A stretch of DNA of 64,000 bases from Sphingobacterium tenebrionis. GTDB lineage: Bacteria; Bacteroidota; Bacteroidia; Sphingobacteriales; Sphingobacteriaceae. The notes beneath the pieces were generated by a model. That model searched no databases. It worked only from the letters and a program-made list of their open reading frames with translations, and was not told where the DNA came from. The stretch lies in assembly GCF_037126265.1 (NCBI RefSeq), contig NZ_JAYLLN010000020.1:1-64000 (forward strand), written 5' to 3'. Shown here one piece after another: positions 27,502 to 35,719 of this stretch. Position 1 is the first letter of the stretch. The number at the start of each line of letters is the position of its first letter. The translations under genes were made by a program, and so were the position numbers.

Positions 27502-28566
27502 TTAAAATTTATCCTTAAGGTATTGCCAAACGGTTAATTCTTTTTTCTCTTTCCCTTTTTCTTTTTCGCGGATAAGGTCGATCACTAAGGCATCCAATAA
27601 GTATTCGTTGTCACTGATCATCTTATCGGCCAATGAAACGATCTTCTGGATATTTCCTTTTGATGCCGCATCCAAGGAAGGTTCGATAGAGGAGAGGTTG
27701 GATGGCTCCAAGCGGATATAGTTGGAACTCTGCTGTACAGATCGGAACAGTTGATGTAGGAAATAATCGTTGCTTTCCGAAGAACTGGAAGTCATGATAT
27801 CCACCAAAGCCGGCCCGATGGATATGGCCTTTTTCTTTTTGAAATCCTCGTAGTTATAGGCATTCTTGGCAATCCCTGTTCCGAGGGAGAGGATATGTAC
27901 ATCGTCTATCTTGAAGGTCTTAAAGGTTTTGAGCACTTCCAGAAGAGCTGAAATGGCTGGGCTATGTGCAAATACGCCACCATCCACCAAGGGATATCGC
28001 GTGCCTGCCAATGAATAAATTTCTGCCACCGAAAAATAGGTTGGTGCTGCGGAAGTAGCACGACAAACATCCTTCAATAAGAAATTACGAGATTCGCCAT
28101 GAGAAATCGCCTTCTGTTGCCGGAAGATATGGTTTTTCCGCAATTCGATGTTGTAGGCGGTGATGATACAGGGTTTTATGAGCTGACTGAGCTTCATATC
28201 TCCGAAATAGCTTTCCAATACTTTTTCGAGCACATGCTCATCGTATAGTTCCGTTAGCAGTCCAAATTGGTTCAAGAATCTGCGCCAACTGCTGGTGGTA
28301 AATATTTCTGTGCCATGTTCCAGGTAAATGTCCAGTGCCTCTTGAGCAGAGAACCGTGGTTTTGTAGGATCATTGGGATGGGGGCAGAGGAGAATACTGA
28401 CCAAGATTCCACCGGTGCTGGTGCCTGCAAAGAAATCAAAATATTCAGAAAGGTGGGCATCTGGGTTATTGCTTTGTTTCTTAAGCTTTTGCTCTAGGGA
28501 AACCAATACCATGCCGGGGATGATTCCCCGAATTCCACCGCCGTCGATTGATAGGATTCGCTTCAT
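27502..28566 (-). CDS. Patatin-like phospholipase
   Basis: 354 residues. The patatin fold is marked by the oxyanion loop DGGGIRG (residues 8-14), the nucleophile Ser50 in AGTSTGG, and the dyad Asp in VDGGVFAHSPA. Such enzymes hydrolyse acyl esters of membrane lipids. Related patatins (CapV/CapE) are effectors in CBASS anti-phage systems, but no cyclic-nucleotide synthase gene is next to it and it is oriented away from the island, so a housekeeping lipase is the simpler reading. The stop codon lies 43 nt before mgsA. Confidence 0.9.
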   Translation of the reverse strand: MKRILSIDGGGIRGIIPGMVLVSLEQKLKKQSNNPDAHLSEYFDFFAGTSTGGILVSILLCPHPNDPTKPRFSAQEALDIYLEHGTEIFTTSSWRRFLNQFGLLTELYDEHVLEKVLESYFGDMKLSQLIKPCIITAYNIELRKNHIFRQQKAISHGESRNFLLKDVCRATSAAPTYFSVAEIYSLAGTRYPLVDGGVFAHSPAISALLEVLKTFKTFKIDDVHILSLGTGIAKNAYNYEDFKKKKAISIGPALVDIMTSSSSESNDYFLHQLFRSVQQSSNYIRLEPSNLSSIEPSLDAASKGNIQKIVSLADKMISDNEYLLDALVIDLIREKEKGKEKKELTVWQYLKDKF

Positions 28567-28647
28567 ATTCGCTCAGCCCTAATTTAGGGAAAGCAAAACG
28601 AAAAACGAATTATTTTGGATTAATATGTTTTTAATGGGATAAATTTA

Positions 28648-28655
28648 TATATTTG
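28648..28655 (+). promoter_or_regulatory. -7 promoter element of tRNA-Ser
   Basis: TATATTTG, an exact TAnnTTTG match, lies 16 nt before the first tRNA base. The -33 element is not obvious at the standard distance. Confidence 0.5.
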
Positions 28656-28670
28656 CGCCACGATTGACAC

Positions 28671-28758
28671 GGAGAGGTGTCAGAGTGGTCGAATGAGCAG
28701 ACCTGGAAAGTCTGTATACGGGATGACTGTATCGAGGGTTCGAATCCCTCCCTCTCCG
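28671..28758 (+). tRNA. tRNA-Ser(GGA)
   Basis: An 88-nt class II tRNA: acceptor GGAGAGG/CCTCTCC (28671-28677 with 28751-28757), discriminator G (as in tRNA-Ser), anticodon loop CTGGAAA giving GGA, a long variable arm, and T arm GGTTCGAATCC. CCA is not encoded. Its 3' end is the left border of the accessory island; the last three bases and the next few (CCGCTGAAG) recur at 43110. Confidence 0.97.
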
Positions 28759-28766
28759 CTGAAGAA

Positions 28767-28796
28767 ACAAAGCCCGACGATAGTTGGGCTTTGTTT
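28767..28796 (+). terminator. Hairpin terminator after tRNA-Ser
   Basis: ACAAAGCCCGAC pairs with GTTGGGCTTTGT around a GATA loop, with T-rich sequence following. An identical hairpin precedes the second TA module at about 43121-43150. Confidence 0.8.
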
Positions 28797-28880
28797 ATTT
28801 ATAGCCTTTCCATCAAAGCAATAATCTTCCAATGTTTTTTTTGTCAATTTTATGTAAGCAAAAATGTTTATATTTCTATT

Positions 28881-29384
28881 ATGAATAGGCAATTTGAGAA
28901 GTACAAAGGGATTCATCCAGGGATTGTACTTGATAGAGAATTAAAAAAACGTTCTTTCAAACAACGTCCTTTTGCTTTGTCTTTCGAGGAACATCCCCAA
29001 ACATTTAACGCTATTACTAAAGGTAAAAGAGGAATTAGCACTGCATTAGCAATGAAGATTGAAAGAGAACTTGGATTGGATGAAGGTACTTTAGTGATAT
29101 TGCAGGCCTATTATGATATCCAAAAAATCAAAGAAAAAGAAATCAAATGTACTCCTAATCTACATATTCTTAGTAAAGGATTGTTTTGGGATACAGATAT
29201 TCAACAGATTGATTGGGAACGACAGTACAGAGCTGTTATTCAACGCGTTTTTGAGCGTGGAAACGAAAATGGCAAAAGGGAGATTATTCGCTTTTATGGT
29301 ACTGAAAAAGTAAACCAAGCTTTACAGGAGTCCAATATCAGAGATCCGTATACTATATACAGATTCAATAAAACTACAGAATAA
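28881..29384 (+). CDS. Antitoxin, HigA/XRE-like N-domain with DUF6922-like C-domain (copy 1)
   Basis: ATG 28881 is chosen; a longer frame would run back through the tRNA and is not real. 167 residues: an N-terminal helix-turn-helix of the plasmid-maintenance antidote type (GIHPGIVLDRELKKRS…ITKGKRGIS…MKIERELGL, about residues 9-70), then a second domain (about 90-165) with HILSKGLFWDTDIQQIDW resembling DUF6922. Antitoxins of this kind are paired with AbiEii/AbiGii nucleotidyltransferase toxins, and such a gene starts 2 nt later. It differs from the copy at 43236 by 14 of 167 residues in my hand comparison. Confidence 0.85.
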   Translation: MNRQFEKYKGIHPGIVLDRELKKRSFKQRPFALSFEEHPQTFNAITKGKRGISTALAMKIERELGLDEGTLVILQAYYDIQKIKEKEIKCTPNLHILSKGLFWDTDIQQIDWERQYRAVIQRVFERGNENGKREIIRFYGTEKVNQALQESNIRDPYTIYRFNKTTE

Positions 29385-29386
29385 TC

Positions 29387-30034
29387 ATGATGTACTATAC
29401 CATTGTCAATGATCTTTTAAAAAATACATTGATTACTCTAATGGAATCCTCTGTGTTTGAAACCTTTCGTTTGGTAGGCGGTACAGCATTAAGTCTTCAA
29501 TTAGGACATCGTTTGTCTGTAGATATAGATTTGTTTAGTGACTGCCCATATGGTTCTATTAATTTTAAAAATATTGATGAATTTATAGAGAAAACATTTC
29601 CCAACCACCATCATTTTTCAAATCTTGATCCAGCTATGGGTAAATCTTATAGTGTGGGTACAGATAAGGACAATGTGGTAAAATTAGATGTGTTTTATAC
29701 GGATACTTTTATACAACCTCCTTTGATTGCGGATGAAATCAGAATGGCTACTACCGAAGAAATCATTGCTATGAAAATAGATGTAGTACAACGTATATGT
29801 CGCAAGAAAGATTTCTGGGATTTGCATGAATTACTATAGAAATGCAACCTTTTTACTATGCTTTCTCTGCATCTAGAACGTTGTCCTTACACACACGATC
29901 AAGAACTAATACTGAATAACCTCATCAATTTTAAGCTTTCGGATGATGATTTCGACCCAATATGTTTAAGAGGGAAATATTGGGAATTTATAAAGGAGGA
30001 TATTGTTGATAAGGTAAAAGCATATAAACCCTAA
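29387..30034 (+). pseudogene. AbiEii/AbiGii-type nucleotidyltransferase toxin, interrupted by an in-frame TAG (copy 1)
   Basis: The frame starts at 29387 and has a nucleotidyltransferase core: GGTALSLQLGHRLSVDIDLFS (catalytic D-x-D in DID; third Asp in KLDVFYTD). An in-frame TAG at 29837-29839 stops it at 150 residues; the frame then continues without further stops to TAA 30032-30034 (215 codons in all). The homologous copy at 43984 has CAG at this position, so the stop is a one-base nonsense mutation. The 150-residue product keeps the catalytic motifs but lacks the helical tail. Enzymes of this family nucleotidylate tRNA or proteins. Activity of the truncated form is unknown. Confidence 0.82.
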
Positions 30035-30192
30035 TCCATATATTCCGAAAAACATTCCCTAATGATTATTTCAACAAGATTATATAAAAACTCCATAATC
30101 AGTTCAGCATCTTCTGGATTGACATTTACCCCTACTTCTTTTAGCATTTCCATTGCTTCATCAAGAGGAATTTTCTCTATTTCCTTTTCCAT
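30031..30192 (-). CDS. Small acidic protein of unknown function
   Basis: 53 residues from ATG at 30192 (a longer 62-residue start at 30219 runs into the palindrome). Sequence MEKEIEKIPLDEAMEMLKEVGVNV… is acidic and helical, with a Leu-rich second half (ELIMEFLYNLVEIIIREC). It overlaps the end of the toxin frame by 4 nt and is divergent from the defence operon, sharing the 154-nt spacer with it. No family recognised; a regulator or small partner is possible but only by position. Confidence 0.55.
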   Translation of the reverse strand: MEKEIEKIPLDEAMEMLKEVGVNVNPEDAELIMEFLYNLVEIIIRECFSEYMD

Positions 30193-30218
30193 AATAATTA
30201 GATTTTGAATTTGTATCA

Positions 30219-30238
30219 AATTACGGTTCTCCGTAATT
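30219..30238. promoter_or_regulatory. Palindrome overlapping the operon promoter (candidate operator)
   Basis: AATTACGG and CCGTAATT (8 bp each, 4-nt spacer TTCT) form a perfect inverted repeat. It covers the start of the -33 element of the promoter below and sits between two divergent genes, a position typical of an operator. The candidate binder is the HigA-like antitoxin or the small acidic protein; there is no direct evidence. Confidence 0.5.
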
Positions 30239-30265
30239 GAGAGAGCTTTTATTTGGTTATATTTG
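30237..30265 (+). promoter_or_regulatory. Promoter of the helicase/RT/nitrilase/SMC operon
   Basis: TTG at 30237-30239, an 18-nt spacer and TATATTTG (TAnnTTTG match) at 30258-30265. It would give a leader of about 75 nt before the helicase ATG at 30347, with the palindrome overlapping its -33 side. Confidence 0.55.
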
Positions 30266-30346
30266 TGTGAATTGCAATTTGTTACTTAGTAAATTGTGAT
30301 TCAATCACCATTAATAATAACCTTGAGAACGAATTTGATGTAACAT

Positions 30347-33300
30347 ATGAAAATAACTTTACCCTCTCTTGAGTCAACTCTTTATCAAAAAACTGGAAGC
30401 AAAAATATTATAAGACAACTATTAGCCTCAAAGCGATCAATACCTCTTAATATATTGCAGGAAAATCGCTTTTACTTAGTGGTAGAAAACAATGGAAATA
30501 AAATCTGTCTCACTACCAAAGAAGAATATATTCCCGAAGAAATTGAATATGCTCTTTTTACTAATGTGCTTCCTAGAAAACAACGGTTTGAAGAAAGTAA
30601 AATAGTTATTAAGGGATGGGCGAAACACCCTCTTCTAAAAGAGTACTCATCTAATGAGATTGCACAGTCGTGGAAAAATGATTTTCTATATAAGGAAGAA
30701 GATAAAAACGAGCCAGGGTTAAGACAACCTCAGATCGCTGCATTGCATATGATAATGGGACATCTGAAACTTCCGTTAGATGCAGCAACAGTAGTAATGC
30801 CTACAGGTACCGGTAAGACAGAAACTATGTTGGCTACGCTGGTAGCTAACAGGTGTGAAAAGCTTTTGGTTACGGTGCCTTCTGATTCTTTACGAAACCA
30901 GATAGCCGGAAAGTTTTTCAATTTAGGTTTATTAAAACAATTCGGTGTTGTAGGCGAAAAGTCTCTATATCCAATTGTTGGAGTTATTAAGAATAAATTT
31001 GAAAGTACTGAAGAGGTTACTGAATTTTTAGAGAGATGCAATGTAGTAGTAAGTACAATGAGTTGGCTTACCAATCAAAATAATGAGACTCAAGAACTTT
31101 TCTCCAAAACATTCAGCCATATATTTATTGATGAAGCTCATCATGTGAAAGCGTCTTCGTGGAATGAGTTCCGGAATAAATTCGATAAAGAAAAGGTTAT
31201 TCAATTTACAGCGACACCATTTAGAAATGATGGAAAGAGACTCGATGGAAAAATTATTTCCAACTTCCCTTTAAAGAAAGCACAGGAACAAGGTTATTAT
31301 AAAAAGATAGAGTTTATTTCTATCCGTGAATATGAGAAAGAAAAAGCGGATCAAGAAATTGCAAAGGTGGCTGTTGAACGTTTACGTTCAGATTTAGCTA
31401 ATCCAAACCCTCACAATCACATTCTTATGGCTCGTTGTGCTACTAAAGAGCGGGCAAAGGAAATTTTTAAATTATACAAAGTTCATAAAGATCTCAATCC
31501 GGTTGTAATTTATTCGGGAGTGCCTAATTTTAAGGAAACTTATGATAAGATACTTCAAAAGCAAACGAGAATAATTGTTTGTGTTGATATGCTTGGTGAA
31601 GGTTTCGATTTGCCGGAATTGAAAATAGCAGCATTTCATGATATTAGAAAAAGTCTTCCCATTACATTACAGTTAGCAGGTCGTTTTACAAGAACTAAAT
31701 ATGATGAAGAACTTGGTGATGCCTCTTTCGTTGCCAATATAGCTGATCTCGATGTGAGAGCAGAATTAGCAGATTTGTATGCTACGGATGCAGATTGGAA
31801 TGAAATTCTTTCAGATGCAAGTTCGGGACAAGTGAACGAACAGGTAGAATTTAAGGATTTCATGAGTGGTTTTAAGAAACTAGATAATGCCAACATTCCT
31901 TTTCAAAATATCAGACCTAAGCTAAGCACAGTTGTTTATAAGAATAAGACTAATGCCTGGAATCCGGGTGATTTTCAGAAAGGAATTTCCGGATATGATA
32001 ATCTTGAATTTAAATTTCATGATGTCAATCGTGAGCATAATATGCTTGTGATAGTCATAGGTAAAAGGCTTGATGTAGAATGGGTACATGATAAACGGGA
32101 AATTTATGATATACAATGGGACATAATTATAGTTTATTGGGAAACCAAAAATAATCTTCTGTTCATAAACAGCTCCGACAATGGAAGCCTTTACACCGAA
32201 TTGGCTCAAGCAATAATAGGCGATAATGCTGAGCTTGTTAAAGGAATAGATGTTTTTAAGACTTTCTATAATATCAAAAGAGTAAAGCTGCAAAACGTTG
32301 GATTAAGACAGTTTTTAGGCAAAAATATCCGTTTTAGGATGATGGTGGGAAGTGATGTTGGAGAAGCGTTGAGCCTAGCCGAAAAACAAAGAGGAGAAAA
32401 AGCCTTTGTTATGGGTACAGGTTTTGAAGTTGGTAAGCCAGTTAATATAGGAGCTTCATACAAAGGAAGAGTATGGACAAAACTTCAGGGAGATTTAAAA
32501 CAGTTTAAAAATTGGTGTATAGCATTAGGAGATAAATTAGTGGATGAAAATATTGACCCTAATCAAATTCTTAGGGAAACACTTATTCCAACCCTCAGAA
32601 CAGACCTTCCAAAAGTATTTCCTGTATGGATAGATTGGGATACGGATATTTACCTCGATGTCGAAACTAAATATAACTTCATTATAGACGGAATAAAATA
32701 CGACCTCTCCAATATAGAATTATGTTTGGTAAACCCATCTATAGGAGGTGAATTGTTATTTTCACTTAAATCAGAAACACAAGAAGCTGTTTTCAAGCTG
32801 GAACTATTTGAGAAGAAAGACGGTGATGAGTCGTTTGCGGATTTTAAAATAACTCAACAATCAAAAGAACCTGTAGAAGTTCAGTTTGGTCGTATTAAAG
32901 TCAGTGGTACAGAATTCTTTGAAAAATTCATCCCCACTGTTTGGTATGCGGACGGTTCTGCACTTACAGGAAATGAATACTATGAACTCAAACAACAGAT
33001 AGGCATCTATCCTAAAGATCAACTTATAACTTGGAATTGGGATGGTGTGAATCTAAGAAACGAAGCGCAAGGTGTACAGCCTAAAAAGATTGATTCTATT
33101 CAGTACAAAGTTATTGAACAATTAAAGCAAGAAGATTTTGATATCATCTACGATGATGATTATTCCGGTGAAATTGCCGATGTTATTGTCATTAAAGCAC
33201 ATAGTGAGAAAATTGAAATTAAGTTGTATCACTTAAAGTTTGCTTTGGATGGTATAGTCAGTAATCAGATCAAGAATTTTTATGAGGTCTGCGGACAAGC

Positions 33301-33604
33301 TCAAAAATCCGTACATTGGAAACATAAATCTGGTAAGGAATTTATCAACCACCTCCTTAGACGGGAAACTAAATCAAAGAAAGGTCTATCCTGTTCCCGA
33401 CTTGAAAAAGGCAATAGAAATGATTTAGTAAAATTATTGGGAATATTAAAAAACGAAATTCCTGTAGAATATGAAATTCTGATTGTCCAGCCAGGGCTCT
33501 CAAAGGCAAAGGCGTCTGATGATATTTTAACATTATTAGGTGTTACTGCTACCTACATAAAGGAGTTTGCAGATATTAATCTTAAAATAATAACGAGTAA
33601 ATAA
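30347..33604 (+). CDS. SF2 helicase with C-terminal PD-(D/E)XK-like nuclease motif
   Basis: 1085 residues. After a 120-residue N-terminal region comes an SF2 (DEAD/DEAH, ResIII-like) ATPase: Walker A MPTGTGKT with K157, DEAH box at 262-265 (FIDEAHHV), motif III QFTATPFR, and motif VI QLAGRFTRTK. The second half is unlike standard helicases. Near the end is D945…E957-I-K959 (EIADVIVI followed by IEIKLYH), which fits the PD-(D/E)XK nuclease core, so this could be a helicase-nuclease of restriction-like type with no methyltransferase nearby. First gene of the seven-gene operon; the next start is 6 nt after its stop. Confidence 0.85.
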   Translation: MKITLPSLESTLYQKTGSKNIIRQLLASKRSIPLNILQENRFYLVVENNGNKICLTTKEEYIPEEIEYALFTNVLPRKQRFEESKIVIKGWAKHPLLKEYSSNEIAQSWKNDFLYKEEDKNEPGLRQPQIAALHMIMGHLKLPLDAATVVMPTGTGKTETMLATLVANRCEKLLVTVPSDSLRNQIAGKFFNLGLLKQFGVVGEKSLYPIVGVIKNKFESTEEVTEFLERCNVVVSTMSWLTNQNNETQELFSKTFSHIFIDEAHHVKASSWNEFRNKFDKEKVIQFTATPFRNDGKRLDGKIISNFPLKKAQEQGYYKKIEFISIREYEKEKADQEIAKVAVERLRSDLANPNPHNHILMARCATKERAKEIFKLYKVHKDLNPVVIYSGVPNFKETYDKILQKQTRIIVCVDMLGEGFDLPELKIAAFHDIRKSLPITLQLAGRFTRTKYDEELGDASFVANIADLDVRAELADLYATDADWNEILSDASSGQVNEQVEFKDFMSGFKKLDNANIPFQNIRPKLSTVVYKNKTNAWNPGDFQKGISGYDNLEFKFHDVNREHNMLVIVIGKRLDVEWVHDKREIYDIQWDIIIVYWETKNNLLFINSSDNGSLYTELAQAIIGDNAELVKGIDVFKTFYNIKRVKLQNVGLRQFLGKNIRFRMMVGSDVGEALSLAEKQRGEKAFVMGTGFEVGKPVNIGASYKGRVWTKLQGDLKQFKNWCIALGDKLVDENIDPNQILRETLIPTLRTDLPKVFPVWIDWDTDIYLDVETKYNFIIDGIKYDLSNIELCLVNPSIGGELLFSLKSETQEAVFKLELFEKKDGDESFADFKITQQSKEPVEVQFGRIKVSGTEFFEKFIPTVWYADGSALTGNEYYELKQQIGIYPKDQLITWNWDGVNLRNEAQGVQPKKIDSIQYKVIEQLKQEDFDIIYDDDYSGEIADVIVIKAHSEKIEIKLYHLKFALDGIVSNQIKNFYEVCGQAQKSVHWKHKSGKEFINHLLRRETKSKKGLSCSRLEKGNRNDLVKLLGILKNEIPVEYEILIVQPGLSKAKASDDILTLLGVTATYIKEFADINLKIITSK

Positions 33605-33610
33605 GAGAAC

Positions 33611-35719
33611 ATGGAATACACTTACGAAGAGGTGTTAGAAGCATACATCAAGTTAAAAACATACATCTACTATGATTCAACTAATTTATTTATGCGGAAG
33701 CAATTGGCAATTTTTGAAACCAATCTTGCCGATAGTGAAGACTTGTTTGTAGTCATAGGAGAGTATAATGGCTTTGCAAAAGAATACGATGTTGAAATTG
33801 AGGATAATGAAGATATGGCTTTGTATGAAAAGAAGCTAAGAATATTTACAGTGGCACTGAATACCTTTCATGAGAATCCCAAATTCTTTGAACGTTTTTT
33901 AGGTCGAATAAAAACAAAGTTTCTTCCAAAAAAAATTATCGGCACTAGATCAGCATCTCAAATTATTACAAATAAACGCACTAACAGTGAGTATAATATT
34001 GAAAGGTCAACAGTATTCATAGATGCGCCAATAGAAATTCACCTAATCTCTGTTTTGTGGATATTAAAGAAAGGAGTAACGCTTGATAGGACATTATTTG
34101 ATAATTGTTTTGGTAACAGATTAATTCTTAATAAAGAAGAGGACAAGGTAGTTCAGGGATCCGGATTATTTAAACCCTATCCAAAACAATATCAAAAATG
34201 GAGAGATGAATCAGTAAAGGTTGCACGTGAACATTTAGATAGTAATAAAGATGTGTTGATTCTCAACTTGGACATAAAGGATTTTTTCTATTCTGTAAGA
34301 TTAGAACCAAAGACTATACAATCACCATATGCTAATGGTAGAAGAAAGAATATGTTTCAATCAATAAGCAATCTCTATCTTGTGTTTGAGGAAACACATA
34401 AAATTTTCACTCAAAAACTATCGAAGCATAATACACCTTATGATTTTGTTCATGAAGTATCCAACGAACGAAAAGAATTAACCCACTATATATTACCGAT
34501 AGGGCTTCTATCTTCTTTCATCCTTGCTAATCATTACCTGAAAGATTTTGATAGCAGAGTATTGAAACATGCAAGACCTCTGTATTATGGCAGATATGTA
34601 GATGATATACTAATGGTAATAGCAAATCCGATTTTACCAGAAAAATATGAAGACGATTCAATCCCAAAACTAAATTTCAACTTTGAGCAATATCGAGATT
34701 GGGTAAATAATGAAAAGCCGAGATACGATAATAAAGAGCAACTATTGTTTGGAGAAGACGAAGTTCTTACAACAACTGATTTTAAAAACAATCTATCCGA
34801 TATAGAGCAATTTGTTTTATTGAATTTCCACCCTATTATTTCGGTGATTGATAAGCCCGCAATATTGGGCATAGATAACTCTAAAAAAGAAACGGAAAAG
34901 GTGTTCAAGCTAAATAGTTTCCCCAGGTTATATTGTCAAAGTGACAAAACATTACTTTACTATTTTGATAAGGATGAATCGTCTTTGGTAATAGACAAGC
35001 TGAAACGAGATCTTGAAGAAAAGTCAAGCGAATTTAGAAACTATAATGATGAAGAGAATATGGAAGATTTTGAAGAAAGTGCATATCACTTACTATATGA
35101 TGGTACTGAAGGTAAAGTCCGAACGCTTAAAGACTATAAAGAAGATAAATTTGGCTTATCTGTTTTTCTCTCAAAAAGAATATTTAATTCACTTCGCAGA
35201 GCCGACAAAATTTCAGAAGATGAAGCAAGCAAAATAGTCAAATTCTTTCAAGGTGAAAATACGCTTAATCTTTATACATTATGGGAACGGGTTTTTGTGT
35301 TTCTGCTAGTAAATAAGAGACCTGAAGCTTATGTTCAATTTTATTTAAATTGTTGTGAAGCAATTAAGAGAATACACTGCAAAGGTAGTCTATTGACTAT
35401 CTCAAATGACAACTATCAAGCCAATGTATTAGAACATCTGGACAATGCTAATGAATTGGCATTATCACTTCACCCCCAATTTTTATCAGAAGTTCAAAGA
35501 GTGAAAAGGACATATCAGTTCTCTTTCAATGCCTTAAAGAATGATTTGTCTTTTTACCAAGCCAAATATAGTCCGATAGATGAAGAGTCTTATTTCATTA
35601 CAAGATACAGACAATCCAATCTAATAAGACATCACTACGTATCACAGCCGCTTTTGTCCTATACAACTGTCAGAAAAAGAGACTATCAAAATTATACTAA
35701 CCTAAAAATCCCTTTCTGA
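33611..35719 (+). CDS. UG/Abi-type defence reverse transcriptase
   Basis: 702 residues. Reverse transcriptase core: motif A LILNLDIKDFFYS (catalytic D221), a LPIGLLSSFILANHYL segment matching motif B, and motif C YGRYVDDILMV (Y329-V-D331-D332). N-terminal about 190 residues and the large C-terminal helical region (from about 480) are not intron- or retron-like: no maturase, HNH endonuclease or msr/msd RNA is seen. The UG/Abi (unknown group) RTs are anti-phage enzymes, and those of the DRT1 kind come with a nitrilase domain. Here the nitrilase is the next gene, overlapping by one base (TGATG). The RT group number cannot be assigned by eye. Confidence 0.88.
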   Translation: MEYTYEEVLEAYIKLKTYIYYDSTNLFMRKQLAIFETNLADSEDLFVVIGEYNGFAKEYDVEIEDNEDMALYEKKLRIFTVALNTFHENPKFFERFLGRIKTKFLPKKIIGTRSASQIITNKRTNSEYNIERSTVFIDAPIEIHLISVLWILKKGVTLDRTLFDNCFGNRLILNKEEDKVVQGSGLFKPYPKQYQKWRDESVKVAREHLDSNKDVLILNLDIKDFFYSVRLEPKTIQSPYANGRRKNMFQSISNLYLVFEETHKIFTQKLSKHNTPYDFVHEVSNERKELTHYILPIGLLSSFILANHYLKDFDSRVLKHARPLYYGRYVDDILMVIANPILPEKYEDDSIPKLNFNFEQYRDWVNNEKPRYDNKEQLLFGEDEVLTTTDFKNNLSDIEQFVLLNFHPIISVIDKPAILGIDNSKKETEKVFKLNSFPRLYCQSDKTLLYYFDKDESSLVIDKLKRDLEEKSSEFRNYNDEENMEDFEESAYHLLYDGTEGKVRTLKDYKEDKFGLSVFLSKRIFNSLRRADKISEDEASKIVKFFQGENTLNLYTLWERVFVFLLVNKRPEAYVQFYLNCCEAIKRIHCKGSLLTISNDNYQANVLEHLDNANELALSLHPQFLSEVQRVKRTYQFSFNALKNDLSFYQAKYSPIDEESYFITRYRQSNLIRHHYVSQPLLSYTTVRKRDYQNYTNLKIPF

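Larger units (their letters stand above)
28756..29527 (+). repeat. Direct repeat DR-L (left copy of TA-module duplication)
   Basis: The sequence from the last bases of tRNA-Ser through the antitoxin into the toxin gene is repeated at 43110-43884. Homology then continues from 29739 to about 30000 (43890-44127) after a deletion in the right copy. The repeat start at the tRNA 3' end resembles an attachment site, but no integrase is present in the window. Confidence 0.85.

Noticed and set aside
27502..28566. CBASS system
   Set aside because: A patatin alone, without a CD-NTase or ancillary Cap gene, is not evidence of CBASS; the AbiEii nucleotidyltransferase is a different family.
28677..28880. 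Extended N-terminus of the first antitoxin running through tRNA-Ser
   Set aside because: A conserved ATG at 28881 gives the same protein as the second copy; the extra part is tRNA sequence.
33611..35719. Group II intron or retron reverse transcriptase
   Set aside because: No maturase or HNH domain, no intron RNA structure and no msr/msd-like repeats at either side; the nitrilase neighbour favours a UG/Abi defence RT.
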